Source: Oscillospiraceae bacterium
GTDB lineage: Bacteria > Bacillota > Clostridia > Oscillospirales > Ruminococcaceae
Direction of reading: 5' to 3'
Assembly: GCA_017460835.1 (NCBI GenBank)
Contig: JAFUAD010000036.1
Span: forward strand, 1 to 38,033
DNA: 38,033 nucleotides
The position numbers were made by a program, and so were the translations under genes. Shown here piece by piece: positions 1-8,738 of this stretch. Position 1 is the stretch's first letter, and the number at the start of each line of letters is the position of its first letter. The notes beneath the pieces are model-generated. The model had not been told where the DNA came from and did not search any database. It saw nothing but the letters and a program-made list of their open reading frames with translations.

Positions 1-1
1 G

Positions 2-61
2 CGCATCAAGCTTAAGCTTGATGGTATGTCGCCCATTGAGTACAGACTGGGTGCTGCATAA
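2..61 (+). CDS. IS3-family transposase (OrfB), C-terminal fragment
   Basis: This is the final 19 residues of a DDE integrase-type transposase, cut by the window edge. The tail reads RIKLKLDGMSPIEYRLGAA. The 'LDGMSPIEYR' segment is the classic C-terminus of IS3-family OrfB proteins (usually 'L.G.SPVEYR'). The TAA stop is at 59-61. The catalytic core lies outside the window. Confidence 0.8.
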   Translation, partial: RIKLKLDGMSPIEYRLGAA

Positions 62-63
62 CA

Positions 64-93
64 AAAGCGACCAAGATCACTCTTAGTCGCTTT
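64..93 (+). terminator. Hairpin terminator after the transposase
   Basis: AAAGCGAC (64-71) pairs with GTCGCTTT (86-93) over a 14-nt loop, two bases after the transposase stop. There is no long T-run, but the arms end in TTT. It probably limits readthrough from the IS into the operon at 250. Confidence 0.5.
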
Positions 94-249
94 GCATAAG
101 TTTTCTTTCAAAAGTTTGTCTAACTTTTTGGGGTCGGTTCAGATCGGGTGCATTCTTTTTATTTTTTTCATTTCCATGCACGAAACGCAGCCTTTGAATT
201 GTTTGATATACGAGGGGCAGAAGAAATCTGACCAGAAACGGAGGTAGCC

Positions 250-1842
250 ATGAACAAAAAGAATTACTGCCGCACCGTATCCGGTATTCGCTGGACGGCG
301 GCACAGCGGCAGCGCATCGAGGCACTGCTGCGGCTTCCGGCAGATTCGCCGGAATTCGAGGACGAAACCGAATTCACCGTAATATCAGAGGTAACAAAGG
401 AGGAACTGGAAATGATGGAAAGGGAAAATGAACAGAAACCGAAAAAGCATATCAAGCTGTGGCTCATTCTTGCGGCAGCGATGCTGGCAGTCGGCGGGGG
501 AGCGGCAGCAGGTGTTGCCGCGATGCGGAAGCATCAGAATGAACAGAATAATATGGACGATCAGATTCATGAAATGCTGCATCTGACGGATGACAAAACC
601 GTGACACATATTCTGGGCAATCGCGGCTGGGGCGGACTGAACGAAGCGAAAGATCTCTGTGCTGTCGAAACCGGCTGGTATTTTACTGATTTGGAATCCG
701 ATATCCCCGTAATCTGTTTTACAGACCGTGAGACCGGGCAGATTGCTCCGCTCTGTGTCCGCCCGAACTGTGAGCACAACGGAAGTGAATTCTGTACCGC
801 CTCCACAAGGGCTTATTGGAACAGCGGAATTCTCTGTTATGACGGCTATCTTTATGCCGCATCGCAAAAATATGAGTATTCCGGAGATGAGAGAGTCAAG
901 AGCAAGGCTGTTTTGCTCCGGTATGAACCGGACGGCACCGGCATTACCGAGCTGTGTGATTTTACACAGAAGGACTGCTGCAATGTCAGCGCGGCCGTTA
1001 TTTACCGCGGGTATCTCTGGGTTGCTGTCAGTACATCATACAATATAGAGGAAAACTGGCAGCACCCGAATACGGATTACTACCAAAACCGATCCGGCGG
1101 CTATGAGATATACGGCTATGAGATGGCGACCGGAAAAACGGTCAAATTGCTCAGCGCGATGGCCTCGCCTGACGAAGCGATATTTTATGAAAGTATCCGG
1201 TATCTTTATCCGGACGGCGATTATTTGTATGTCGCGACCGGATATGAGCCGTATTCGAGCAAAAAGTATCCCGAGGGGCTCAATCACTGCCTTTATCGGG
1301 TCAGCCTGCTGACCGGCGAGACTGAGGCATTCCCGGAGCTGGATGAGATGCGGAACGATTCGTTCTCGGCCTGCGGGGATGTGATTTACTGCGAGAATGA
1401 AGCCGGCACGCTTTGCAAATTTGATATTACGACAAAGGAAATCACAAAATTGCTCCCTGATATGAACGACTACTGTACGGACGGAGAATATGTCTATGCA
1501 ATCAAATATGAGGAGGTAACGCGTGGGGAAGACGATATCACATTCAAATGCACCGTTCCGATATATGACAGAAACGGAAACCAAGCCGGAACATATGATT
1601 TCGACGAGAATTATATCGACGGCGTGTATGTGAGTGAAGATAAGCTGTATATCTACATCAGGTATGCAGACTATCCGGGGTATCCGGGCGAATATCTCCA
1701 TGAAATCAAATGCTGCGATGCTGCCGCATTCCGTTCAGGGGATGCAGAGTGGGAAACTGTTTTGCAATGGGCGGAAAACGAAAACGGCGGAAGACTGATT
1801 GACAGATCGAAGGAAGGGAGCGTGGGGACTGATGCTCAGTAA
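250..1842 (+). CDS. Membrane-anchored propeller-like protein, anti-sigma-like paralogue 1
   Basis: A 530-residue protein with a cytoplasmic head of about 68 residues, one membrane helix (about 70-92) and an extracellular region of about 430 residues. That region has repeated YxxG/DGxYLY/TGE patterns typical of beta-propeller blades. The head carries SGIRWTxAQRxxIExxL, shared with the protein at 2318, and probably contacts the sigma factor encoded next door. A conserved cluster C169-x4-C-x-H-x5-C182 (LC.RPNC.H....CTA) sits early in the outer domain. A ribosome site CGGAGG lies 5 nt before ATG 250. The 3' end overlaps the sigma gene by 11 nt. No good promoter is visible between the IS end (141) and 250, so an IS-borne or replaced promoter is possible. 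The anti-sigma role is inferred from position and topology. It has no recognisable zinc-finger anti-sigma domain. Confidence 0.65.
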   Translation: MNKKNYCRTVSGIRWTAAQRQRIEALLRLPADSPEFEDETEFTVISEVTKEELEMMERENEQKPKKHIKLWLILAAAMLAVGGGAAAGVAAMRKHQNEQNNMDDQIHEMLHLTDDKTVTHILGNRGWGGLNEAKDLCAVETGWYFTDLESDIPVICFTDRETGQIAPLCVRPNCEHNGSEFCTASTRAYWNSGILCYDGYLYAASQKYEYSGDERVKSKAVLLRYEPDGTGITELCDFTQKDCCNVSAAVIYRGYLWVAVSTSYNIEENWQHPNTDYYQNRSGGYEIYGYEMATGKTVKLLSAMASPDEAIFYESIRYLYPDGDYLYVATGYEPYSSKKYPEGLNHCLYRVSLLTGETEAFPELDEMRNDSFSACGDVIYCENEAGTLCKFDITTKEITKLLPDMNDYCTDGEYVYAIKYEEVTRGEDDITFKCTVPIYDRNGNQAGTYDFDENYIDGVYVSEDKLYIYIRYADYPGYPGEYLHEIKCCDAAAFRSGDAEWETVLQWAENENGGRLIDRSKEGSVGTDAQ

Positions 1843-2314
1843 GGAGAACATCGCGCTGTATGCGTTTCAGAAATACGGCGATACGGCTTTGCAGGCGGCA
1901 TTCTGCTGCATCGGGAACCGCGCTGATGCGGAGGACGTCGCGCAGGAGGTATTCTTTTCGCTGCACAGAGAGCCCAGAGACTTCAACGATGACGAGCACC
2001 TGAAGGCATGGCTGCTGCGCTGCGTCATCAACCGCTGCAAAAACCTGCATAAAAGCATCTGGCGGCGGATGCGCGTGAACATGGACGATGTCCCGACGGC
2101 CGCCCTGACCGTTCATGACAGCAGCGAGCGCGAGGTGCTGAATCTGATCACCTCGCTGCCGCAGCCCTATTCGGAGGTCGTGTATCTGCACGATTACGAG
2201 GGCTACACGATCCGCGAGATCGCGAATATGCTCGACCGGCCGGAAAACACCGTCAGCTCACAGCTCCGGCGCGGGCACCAGAAGCTCCGCATGGAGCTTT
2301 CGGAGGAGGGATAA
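1832..2314 (+). CDS. ECF-type RNA polymerase sigma factor
   Basis: A 160-residue sigma-70 family protein of the ECF group. Region 2 spans about 9-75, with 'GNRADAEDVAQEVFFSLHR' as the region 2.2-like core. Region 4 spans about 100-155, with 'LPQPYSEVVYLHDYEGYTI' followed by a helix-turn-helix (IREIANMLDRPENTVSSQLRRG). It lacks region 3, as expected for ECF sigma factors. ATG 1832 was chosen because AGGAAGGGAG (1811-1820) is at a usable distance and the protein then begins at the family's normal N-terminus. An in-frame ATG at 1799 would add 11 unlikely residues. It overlaps the upstream membrane protein by 11 nt and is followed 3 nt later by another, so sigma and membrane regulators are translationally linked. 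It probably activates its own operon in response to an extracellular signal. Confidence 0.88.
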   Translation: MLSKENIALYAFQKYGDTALQAAFCCIGNRADAEDVAQEVFFSLHREPRDFNDDEHLKAWLLRCVINRCKNLHKSIWRRMRVNMDDVPTAALTVHDSSEREVLNLITSLPQPYSEVVYLHDYEGYTIREIANMLDRPENTVSSQLRRGHQKLRMELSEEG

Positions 2315-2317
2315 GCG

Positions 2318-4060
2318 ATGCGGATGGACAAGAACCGGTACCGCGATGCCGTGTCAGGAATCCGCTGGACGGATGCACAGCGCGGGAAAATCGAGGAAAA
2401 GCTGCGTCAGCCGGCAGAAAAGCCCTCCGGAGCAGCTTTTGAGGATGAAGATTTTGAAACATACGAGCCGCCGATGACCACAGAGGAACGGCGCAGAATG
2501 GAGGAGGAAATGGCAAAGCAGGAACGGAAGCTCAGAAGAATGGGCAGAATGGGCTGGGCGGTCGCAGCGGCGCTGCTGATCGTGATCGGCGGCGGCGTGA
2601 CCGCTGCGGTCATCCACACGAAGAAATTGCAGCAGGAATCGCTGCATTCGCCGGAGAGCAAGCTCGGGCTGCACCTGACCGATCAGAAGGACAGCGCCTC
2701 GCAGGGTCTCTTTGCGAGGAGCGAAAACGGGTATTATATCCTGTATTCCGGTTATGAGTACAATATGGGCACCTATACGATTCGCAATGAGGAAGGGGAA
2801 CTGACAGAGGTTGATGCCATTTCGCAGACGGGCGGAAGGGGATACCCGACCTTCTATGACCCGGAAACAGGGGAGTCGGCGATTCTCTGCGCCCGCCCGA
2901 ACTGCACGCATGACGGCAGTACATACTGCACCGCGACGACCAAAGCATACAGCAGCTATTACAGAAGCGACAGGTTCCCGATGGTCTATGCGGACGGCTA
3001 TCTCTATACCGTTTCGACAAAGCACAGCAAATGGACCGAAACGGATTACGGCTATGAGCAGGCTGACCCGAAGGAGGATCATGCGGTGCTGCTGCGCTAT
3101 GAGCCGGACGGCTCCGGCATCACCGAGCTGCACGATTTCGGAACCGGCACCGGCGGATTCCGCCCGACTATGCACCGCGGCTATCTGTGGTTTGCCGTTC
3201 AGACCATGAGCTACGGCGAAACGGTGCAGAATCCGATTTCCGGCGCGGACGAGGCCTTTGTCAACGGCGGATATGAGATCTGGGGCTATGAGCTGAAAAC
3301 CGGAAATCTGGTCAAAATCTATGATTCGGAGTCAAAGCCGGACATCAATCATGTGGACACGGCGCCGCAGTACCTTGCCGGAATCGGGGATTATATCTAC
3401 TTCAATACCGAGGACGGCGACTGGGCATCACCCACCGGCACAAACCGGATCAATCTGCTGACCGGCGAAATGACGCAGGCACCGGATGTATCGCTGGAAA
3501 ACGGCTTCAATGACAACTATGGGCTGTACTATGACAGCAATATGAAGGATTATTCATCGAGCGGAAGCTGGATGCTTGTCAATCTGGAGACCGGCGAAGC
3601 AAAGCCGCTTGCCAATACGCAGCATTCTACGGAATTTGCCGGGATGCCATTCCTCTCCGGGGATTATATTTACTGGTGTCAGTTCGATCAGGGCGATATT
3701 ACAACACTGCGCATTTATGACCTGAATGCAGAGACGCTGCTGGATCAGGATGTCAAGGAGTTTCATCTGCCGGAATACCCGTCAGAGTGGGGCGATGTTT
3801 TGCAGGTTCATGCATCGCTTGCAGAGGTCAGCGACGGCAGAGTTTATCTGTACCGCACGGCAGATCTTATAAATGATAAGAAGGGAATTTGGTGGAGCCT
3901 TGACCGTTCCGTTTACAGCTGCGCGGTCGAGGAGCTGATTGCCGGCAATCCGGAATGGACAAAGGAATTTGAACTGATGGACAGCGAGGAAGCGGGAAAG
4001 AAATACAACGAGCTGATTTCATATGCAGAAGAACACAATATCAGCAGCTTTTCGCAGTGA
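2318..4060 (+). CDS. Membrane-anchored propeller-like protein, anti-sigma-like paralogue 2
   Basis: A 580-residue paralogue of the protein at 250. It has a cytoplasmic head of about 78 residues containing SGIRWTDAQRGKIEEKL, a charged stretch (EERRRMEEEMAKQERKLRR), a membrane helix at about 79-99 and a large outer domain. The Cys/His cluster is C191, C196, H198 and C204 within LCARPNCTHDGSTYCTA. Motifs such as YEPDGSGITELHDFGTGTG, GGYEIWGYELKTG and GDYIYWCQ are shared almost word for word with the protein at 4136, so the two duplicated recently. ATG 2318 follows CGGAGGAGGG by 7 nt and lies 3 nt after the sigma-factor stop, the usual place for a cognate anti-sigma factor. The ligand is unknown. 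A role as sigma-factor antagonist is inference. Confidence 0.65.
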   Translation: MRMDKNRYRDAVSGIRWTDAQRGKIEEKLRQPAEKPSGAAFEDEDFETYEPPMTTEERRRMEEEMAKQERKLRRMGRMGWAVAAALLIVIGGGVTAAVIHTKKLQQESLHSPESKLGLHLTDQKDSASQGLFARSENGYYILYSGYEYNMGTYTIRNEEGELTEVDAISQTGGRGYPTFYDPETGESAILCARPNCTHDGSTYCTATTKAYSSYYRSDRFPMVYADGYLYTVSTKHSKWTETDYGYEQADPKEDHAVLLRYEPDGSGITELHDFGTGTGGFRPTMHRGYLWFAVQTMSYGETVQNPISGADEAFVNGGYEIWGYELKTGNLVKIYDSESKPDINHVDTAPQYLAGIGDYIYFNTEDGDWASPTGTNRINLLTGEMTQAPDVSLENGFNDNYGLYYDSNMKDYSSSGSWMLVNLETGEAKPLANTQHSTEFAGMPFLSGDYIYWCQFDQGDITTLRIYDLNAETLLDQDVKEFHLPEYPSEWGDVLQVHASLAEVSDGRVYLYRTADLINDKKGIWWSLDRSVYSCAVEELIAGNPEWTKEFELMDSEEAGKKYNELISYAEEHNISSFSQ

Positions 4061-4135
4061 TATCCCTTTTACTATGCAGAGCAAGAGATGATGATAAACA
4101 TGAAGCTGCCGGGAAATGCAGAATGGAGGAGGAAC

Positions 4136-5629
4136 ATGGCAGAGCAGAAACACAGGAGCAGAAAGAGGATCGTGATTGCAGCGGCACTGCTGGCCGTCAT
4201 CGGCGGTGCGGCCGCAGTGATCGGATTCTCGTTGAAATCGAAGCAGGACGCTCAGAATGCACCGGAGAGCAAGCTCGGGCTGCACCTGACTGAGCAGCAG
4301 GACATCCCCTCGCGTGCAGAGTTTGCAAAAAGTGAGAAAGGGTTTTATTTTATTAAATCCGAACGGGACTATATGATGGGGACAAGCACGGTTCAGCAGG
4401 AAACGCAGGATATTCTCCCGGTTTTCTGTGATCCGGAAACAGGGGAGTGGGCGGTACTCTGCGCCCGCCCGAACTGCATGCATGACGGCAGTACCTTCTG
4501 TACGGCGACAACCAAAGTATACGGGGAGATTTTCCCGCCCTTTCGTTTGACGTATGCAGACGGATACCTCTATGCCGTGCGAACAAAGCGCAGCAAGTGG
4601 ATACCGAACGGATACGGCGGAGAGATGCCGGATGAAAAAGAAAATCATGTTGTGCTGCTGCGCTATGAACCGGACGGCTCCGGCATTACAGAGCTGCACG
4701 ATTTCGGAACGGGCACCGGCGAGTTCAAACCGGTTCTGCACCGCGGGTATCTTTGGTTTGTCGTGCCGAAGTATTCTTACGGAGAACCGGTGAAAAATCC
4801 GATTACCGGAGAGGAAATGCAATTTACAAACGGCGGCTATGAGATCTGGGGCTATGAGCTGAAAACCGGAGATCTTGTCAGAATCTATGATTCGGAGCCA
4901 AAGCCCGATCAGAATCATGTGGATACACCGCCGAAGCAGCTTTGCGGCATCGGGGATTATATCTGCTTCAATACGGAGGAGGGCGACTGGTCTGCCCCTT
5001 TCGGAACAAACAGGATCAATCTGCTGACCGGTGAGATGACACAGGCGCCGAAGTGTTCGTTTGAATACGGATTCAGCGAAGGCTATGCGCTCTATTTTGA
5101 GACGAAACATCAGGATCATGGCATTGTCAATACATGGCAGCTTGTCAATCTGGAAACCGGCGAATCCAAGAACATTCCGGAAACTGCCAAGCCCACGCAG
5201 TACCTCGGAACGCCGTTCCTTTCCGGCGACTATATCTACTGGTGTCAGGTCGATGAGAACGGCAAATACTCTGTCCGGATTTACAATATGAACGCGGAGA
5301 TCGTAACGGAACTGGACATGAAGGACTGCGGCCTGCCGGAGTACCCTCCGGAATGGGACGGTATTTTGATTATAGACGGAGGAATCACGGAGATCAGCGG
5401 CGGTATGGCATATCTCAAGCTGGATGCAATGTTCAATGATACAGAGAACGGCATCACATGGGAGCTGCATCATGCGGTATACAGCTGTCCGGTCAATGAT
5501 TTGCTCGACGGAAAGCCGGTATGGCAGAAGGTTTATGAAGAAATGGACGGCGCAGAGGCGGAAAAGCAGTACCGCGCTCTGCTCGCAGATAAGCAATCAA
5601 CAGGAGGGAACAGGAACGATGCCGAATAA
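4136..5629 (+). CDS. Membrane-anchored propeller-like protein, paralogue 3, lacking the sigma-contact head
   Basis: A 497-residue protein very similar to the one at 2318 from the membrane helix onward (helix about 11-33; C109, C114, H116, C122). It has only about 10 residues before the helix, so the cytoplasmic SGIRWT head is absent. ATG 4136 is preceded by GGAGGAGG (4125-4132). An upstream ATG at 4088 has no comparable site. The stretch around this ribosome site matches, base for base over most of its length, coding DNA of paralogue 2 at about 2494-2518. It therefore seems to have become a start region after a partial duplication. It may act as a decoy, a co-sensor or a subunit of the outer domain rather than an anti-sigma factor. 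Its end overlaps the ABC ATPase gene by 11 nt. Confidence 0.65.
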   Translation: MAEQKHRSRKRIVIAAALLAVIGGAAAVIGFSLKSKQDAQNAPESKLGLHLTEQQDIPSRAEFAKSEKGFYFIKSERDYMMGTSTVQQETQDILPVFCDPETGEWAVLCARPNCMHDGSTFCTATTKVYGEIFPPFRLTYADGYLYAVRTKRSKWIPNGYGGEMPDEKENHVVLLRYEPDGSGITELHDFGTGTGEFKPVLHRGYLWFVVPKYSYGEPVKNPITGEEMQFTNGGYEIWGYELKTGDLVRIYDSEPKPDQNHVDTPPKQLCGIGDYICFNTEEGDWSAPFGTNRINLLTGEMTQAPKCSFEYGFSEGYALYFETKHQDHGIVNTWQLVNLETGESKNIPETAKPTQYLGTPFLSGDYIYWCQVDENGKYSVRIYNMNAEIVTELDMKDCGLPEYPPEWDGILIIDGGITEISGGMAYLKLDAMFNDTENGITWELHHAVYSCPVNDLLDGKPVWQKVYEEMDGAEAEKQYRALLADKQSTGGNRNDAE

Positions 5630-6524
5630 ACTGGAAATCAGACATCTGACAAAGGTATACGGTTCATTCCGGGCGCTTTCGGATGTGAGCTTTACGCTGG
5701 AGCCGGGCGTGACCGGGCTCCTCGGCGCAAACGGCGCGGGGAAATCGACGCTGATGAAGCTCATGACCGATCATATGAAGCGCACAGAGGGTGAGATTCT
5801 CTGGAATGACACCGATATTTTGAAAATGGGCGCAAAATGGCGTGCGCTGATCGGCTATACGCCGCAGCTTCCGGGCGTTTACGACGACTTCTCCGCAAAG
5901 CGCTTTCTGTATTACATGGGTGCGCTGAAGGGCATGAAGCGGCGGGATATCCGCGAGCAGACCGATGAAATGCTGCAAGCGGTCAATCTCTCGGACAACG
6001 CACACAAGAAGATCGGGACATTCTCCGGCGGAATGCGGCAGCGCGTGCTGCTGGCATCGAGTATGCTCGGCAGGCCGCAGGTGCTGATTCTCGATGAGCC
6101 GACCGCCGGTCTTGACCCGGAGGAGCGCATCCGCATCCGCAATGACATCGCGGAGCTCGCAAGAGACCGCATTGTGCTGCTCGCGACGCATGTTGTCAGC
6201 GATATCGCCTGTATCGCAAAGCGCGTGCTGCTGCTGCGCCGCGGCGAGCAGATCGCCTTCGAGACCCCGCAGGCGCTCCTTGCGGACGCAGAGGGGAAGA
6301 TCGGGGAATTCTCCGGAACCTACGAGGAGATCCGGGCGCTTCAGGCACAGTATCCCGGCGGCGAGCTGGCACAGCATAAGGAGGAGTTTGTGCTCCGGGT
6401 CGCGGGCGATCCGCTGCCGGAGGGCTGCCGCCCCGTTACGGATGCCCTGACGCTGGAGGATGTCTGTCATTTATACTTAAAAGGAGACAGGAAATATGGC
6501 GGAGCTGAGAAGACTGCTGATTAG
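5619..6524 (+). CDS. ABC transporter ATP-binding protein
   Basis: A 301-residue ATPase of the ABC-2/drug-export type. The Walker A is GANGAGKST (36-44), a Q-loop follows near 83, the signature is FSGGM (135-139) and Walker B is VLILDE (155-160). An H-loop follows in ATHVVSD. The C-terminal portion of about 85 residues is typical of CcmA/BcrA-like ATPases. ATG 5619 follows AGGAGGG and lies within the last codons of paralogue 3. The 3' end overlaps the permease gene by 29 nt, so the two are surely co-produced. It ends in TAG, which shows TAG is a normal stop in this organism. The substrate is unknown. Export of a peptide, lipid or antibiotic is likely by family. Confidence 0.9.
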   Translation: MPNKLEIRHLTKVYGSFRALSDVSFTLEPGVTGLLGANGAGKSTLMKLMTDHMKRTEGEILWNDTDILKMGAKWRALIGYTPQLPGVYDDFSAKRFLYYMGALKGMKRRDIREQTDEMLQAVNLSDNAHKKIGTFSGGMRQRVLLASSMLGRPQVLILDEPTAGLDPEERIRIRNDIAELARDRIVLLATHVVSDIACIAKRVLLLRRGEQIAFETPQALLADAEGKIGEFSGTYEEIRALQAQYPGGELAQHKEEFVLRVAGDPLPEGCRPVTDALTLEDVCHLYLKGDRKYGGAEKTAD

Positions 6525-8562
6525 CCCGAAGCGGCTGGTGATGCTGCTGATGATTGCGGTCATCAATCTGGCGCTCTTTTCCGGCAGATGCCGCACAGAG
6601 CGGGAGCGCTTCGATTATAACCGGCAGCAGCGCATCGACTGGGGCTATGAGGATGACTATGAACAAAAGCAGCTTGAGACCTACCTCACCGAGACATATC
6701 CGCGCTATCTCGAAACGGTGCAGATGCAGTCGCAGTCACAGTCGGTTCTGAGCAAGCTGTCGCGGGATAAGAGCCAGAACAAGTTTATCGACCGCAACCT
6801 CACAAAAACTGCGGAGGATTACCGCCGCCTCGGAACCGTGCAGCTTGAATACGGCGAAAACAGAGGCATCAAAATTCTGCTGGATTACCGCCTGACGGAT
6901 TTTCTGCTGCTGATCGCGCCGCTGCTGCTTGCACTGGAGCTCTCCGGTGAGGGTGCCTCGGCTGTCGGAGCCCTGACCCGTTCGACCAAGCGCGGCAGAG
7001 TGACGCTGACGGCATGGCGCATCTTCGCGGTCGTGCTGCTGAATGCCGCAAATGTTCTGCTGCTTTACGGCGGAAATATCGCATTTACATGGTATTATTT
7101 CGGCAATCCGGGGCTTTCCCGCGCGGTGCAGTCGATTCCGGAATTCCAGTATTGCCCGTACCGCCTGACCTTCGGCAGCTTTTTCCTCAGCGCCTCGCTG
7201 CTGAAGATCGCTGCGCTGACCGCAGCCGCCCTGTTCTTCTGGCTGCTGCTGGCAAGGCTGCATCCGGTGCTGAGCTGGGGAATCTCAGCGCTGGCCTTCG
7301 GCGGGATGTATCTCCTGTCTGAGCTGATTCTGCCGACCGCAAAGCTCAATCACCTGAAATTTATCAATCTGTTCACTGCACTCGAAGCAAATACCTTTTT
7401 CACGGAATACCTGAATCTGAACTGGTTTTCGTACCCGTCCGGATTTCTGACCGATCTGCTGATCGCGCTGACGCTCCTGCTCGTCATTCTGACGGTGCTG
7501 GTGCTCTGGCTGGTCGGCTGGTGCAAGCCGGCAAGGCTTGGAGAGAGGGCGGAGCGCCTGCGGGAGATTGCCGGAAAATTCCTGAGCCGCTTTCAGCCGG
7601 TGCATACGCGGTTCGGCGCAGAAGGCTGGAAGCTGCTGATCGCGCAGCGCGCCCTGCTGACGGCTGCCGCCGCGGGACTGCTCGGCTGGTATCTCTGGAA
7701 GGATATCTCGATGTACCGGCCGGTCTCTCTGCAAATGAACCGGATCTATACGCAATATGAGGGTGAGATCACCGCAGAGAAGATCAAGGATGCCGATGAA
7801 TACCTCGCGCTGCTGGAGGAGCGCATCGAAACAGTCAGCACGCAGCTTGAGCAGGCGGTGCTTGAGGAGAAATCCCCGCAGCTCATCGCGCAGCTTCAGC
7901 AATCGCTCTCCGAATATCAGGAGATGCATGAGCTGTATCAGAAAGTGGATAAAATTCTGCACAACAACGCGGATTACACCGCCCGGACAGGCCGGGATGC
8001 GTGGTTTGTCCGCGATGAGGCCTATCAGCTTACGTTCTTCGAGAGCGCGGCTGAGCGGCGCTGCTGTATGGTGCTGCTGCTGTTCCTGATCTTCGCGTTT
8101 TCCGGTATGGCGGCCTATGACAACCGCTACGATACCCGCATGCTGCTGCGCAGTACCAAGCACGGCAGAACCGGGCTGTATCTCCGGCAGCTTGGCTGGA
8201 TCGCGCTGCTGAGTGCCGCGGGGTCTGTCGGGCTGCATCTCATCACGCTGCTGCATATCCGGAAGGATTCGGGCTTTTCAATGCTGCATGCACCGGCGCA
8301 GAGCCTTTCCTATCTGCAATGGATTCCGGTTTCGATCTCGCTGCGTTCCGCGCTGATCTGGCTGATGATCCTGCGGTTTCTTGCGGCATTTGCGCTTTCG
8401 GCCGGCATCTTCTGCATCAGCAGGGCAAGCCGGACGCCGCAGAAGGCACTGCTCCTTTCGATGCTGGTATTCCTGCTGCCCTCTGCACTGAACGAGAGCG
8501 GCGTGCTCAGGCTCGGCGCACTGGATTTTGTGCATCTGCTGAGCTGCTGCAAACGCCTTTAA
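6496..8562 (+). CDS. ABC-2-type permease with two fused half-transporter domains
   Basis: A 688-residue polytopic membrane protein. An N-terminal helix (about 13-30) and a charged soluble loop precede a block of membrane helices to about 345. A second anchor helix follows (about 390-404), then a glutamate-rich, coiled-coil-like loop (about 415-515) and a second helix block. Both blocks contain an LxRSTKxGR motif (160-168 and 551-558), as found after the first conserved helices of ABC-2 permeases. The protein is therefore best read as two homologous halves in one chain. ATG 6496 is preceded by AAAGGAG. It is the last gene of the sigma operon, and a hairpin follows. The transport direction is probably export; the substrate is not evident. 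Confidence 0.75.
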   Translation: MAELRRLLISPKRLVMLLMIAVINLALFSGRCRTERERFDYNRQQRIDWGYEDDYEQKQLETYLTETYPRYLETVQMQSQSQSVLSKLSRDKSQNKFIDRNLTKTAEDYRRLGTVQLEYGENRGIKILLDYRLTDFLLLIAPLLLALELSGEGASAVGALTRSTKRGRVTLTAWRIFAVVLLNAANVLLLYGGNIAFTWYYFGNPGLSRAVQSIPEFQYCPYRLTFGSFFLSASLLKIAALTAAALFFWLLLARLHPVLSWGISALAFGGMYLLSELILPTAKLNHLKFINLFTALEANTFFTEYLNLNWFSYPSGFLTDLLIALTLLLVILTVLVLWLVGWCKPARLGERAERLREIAGKFLSRFQPVHTRFGAEGWKLLIAQRALLTAAAAGLLGWYLWKDISMYRPVSLQMNRIYTQYEGEITAEKIKDADEYLALLEERIETVSTQLEQAVLEEKSPQLIAQLQQSLSEYQEMHELYQKVDKILHNNADYTARTGRDAWFVRDEAYQLTFFESAAERRCCMVLLLFLIFAFSGMAAYDNRYDTRMLLRSTKHGRTGLYLRQLGWIALLSAAGSVGLHLITLLHIRKDSGFSMLHAPAQSLSYLQWIPVSISLRSALIWLMILRFLAAFALSAGIFCISRASRTPQKALLLSMLVFLLPSALNESGVLRLGALDFVHLLSCCKRL

Positions 8563-8569
8563 GGACGGT

Positions 8570-8590
8570 TCCTGACAAAAATTGTCAGGA
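8570..8590 (+). terminator. Hairpin after the sigma/ABC operon
   Basis: TCCTGACA (8570-8577) and TGTCAGGA (8583-8590) form an 8-bp stem with a 5-nt loop just after the permease stop. No T-run follows directly, although a TTTTTT occurs about 20 nt later. It may be a weak or factor-assisted terminator. Confidence 0.5.
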
Positions 8591-8665
8591 ATGCCAAAAA
8601 GTGATAGCGTTTTTTCCGTAATGCACAAAAACTTGGACAAATTTTTCTTTTTCTTTTCAAAAGTG

Positions 8666-8695
8666 TTGACAACGCACCCCGTAATGGTGTATAAT
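8666..8695 (+). promoter_or_regulatory. Consensus sigma-A promoter for the repeat-protein gene
   Basis: TTGACA (8666-8671) and TATAAT (8690-8695) are perfect consensus hexamers separated by 18 nt. They lie 44 nt upstream of the repeat-protein start. The perfect match suggests strong, constitutive housekeeping expression. Confidence 0.85.
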
Positions 8696-8738
8696 GATAT
8701 ATGTATAAAAATATCATCCGTACGGAGGTTTGTCACAT

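Larger units (their letters stand above)
1..141 (+). mobile_element. 3' end of an IS3-family insertion sequence
   Basis: The window opens inside an insertion sequence. It contains the last 19 sense codons of an IS3-type transposase (2-61), a hairpin terminator, and then a terminal inverted repeat at about 112-141 that ends in GGGGTCGGTTCA. This is the kind of end seen in IS3/IS150-type elements. A related end (GGGGCGGTTCA on the minus strand) occurs at the far right of the window, so two different IS3-family copies bracket the region with their 3' ends pointing inward. The exact boundary at 141 is inferred from the CA end. No target duplication can be checked because the other IS end is outside the window. 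Confidence 0.75.

Noticed and set aside
4019-5596. A 525-codon minus-strand frame opposite the third propeller-like gene
   Set aside because: No ribosome site, no recognisable motif, and the plus strand shows clear paralogy to 2318-4060.
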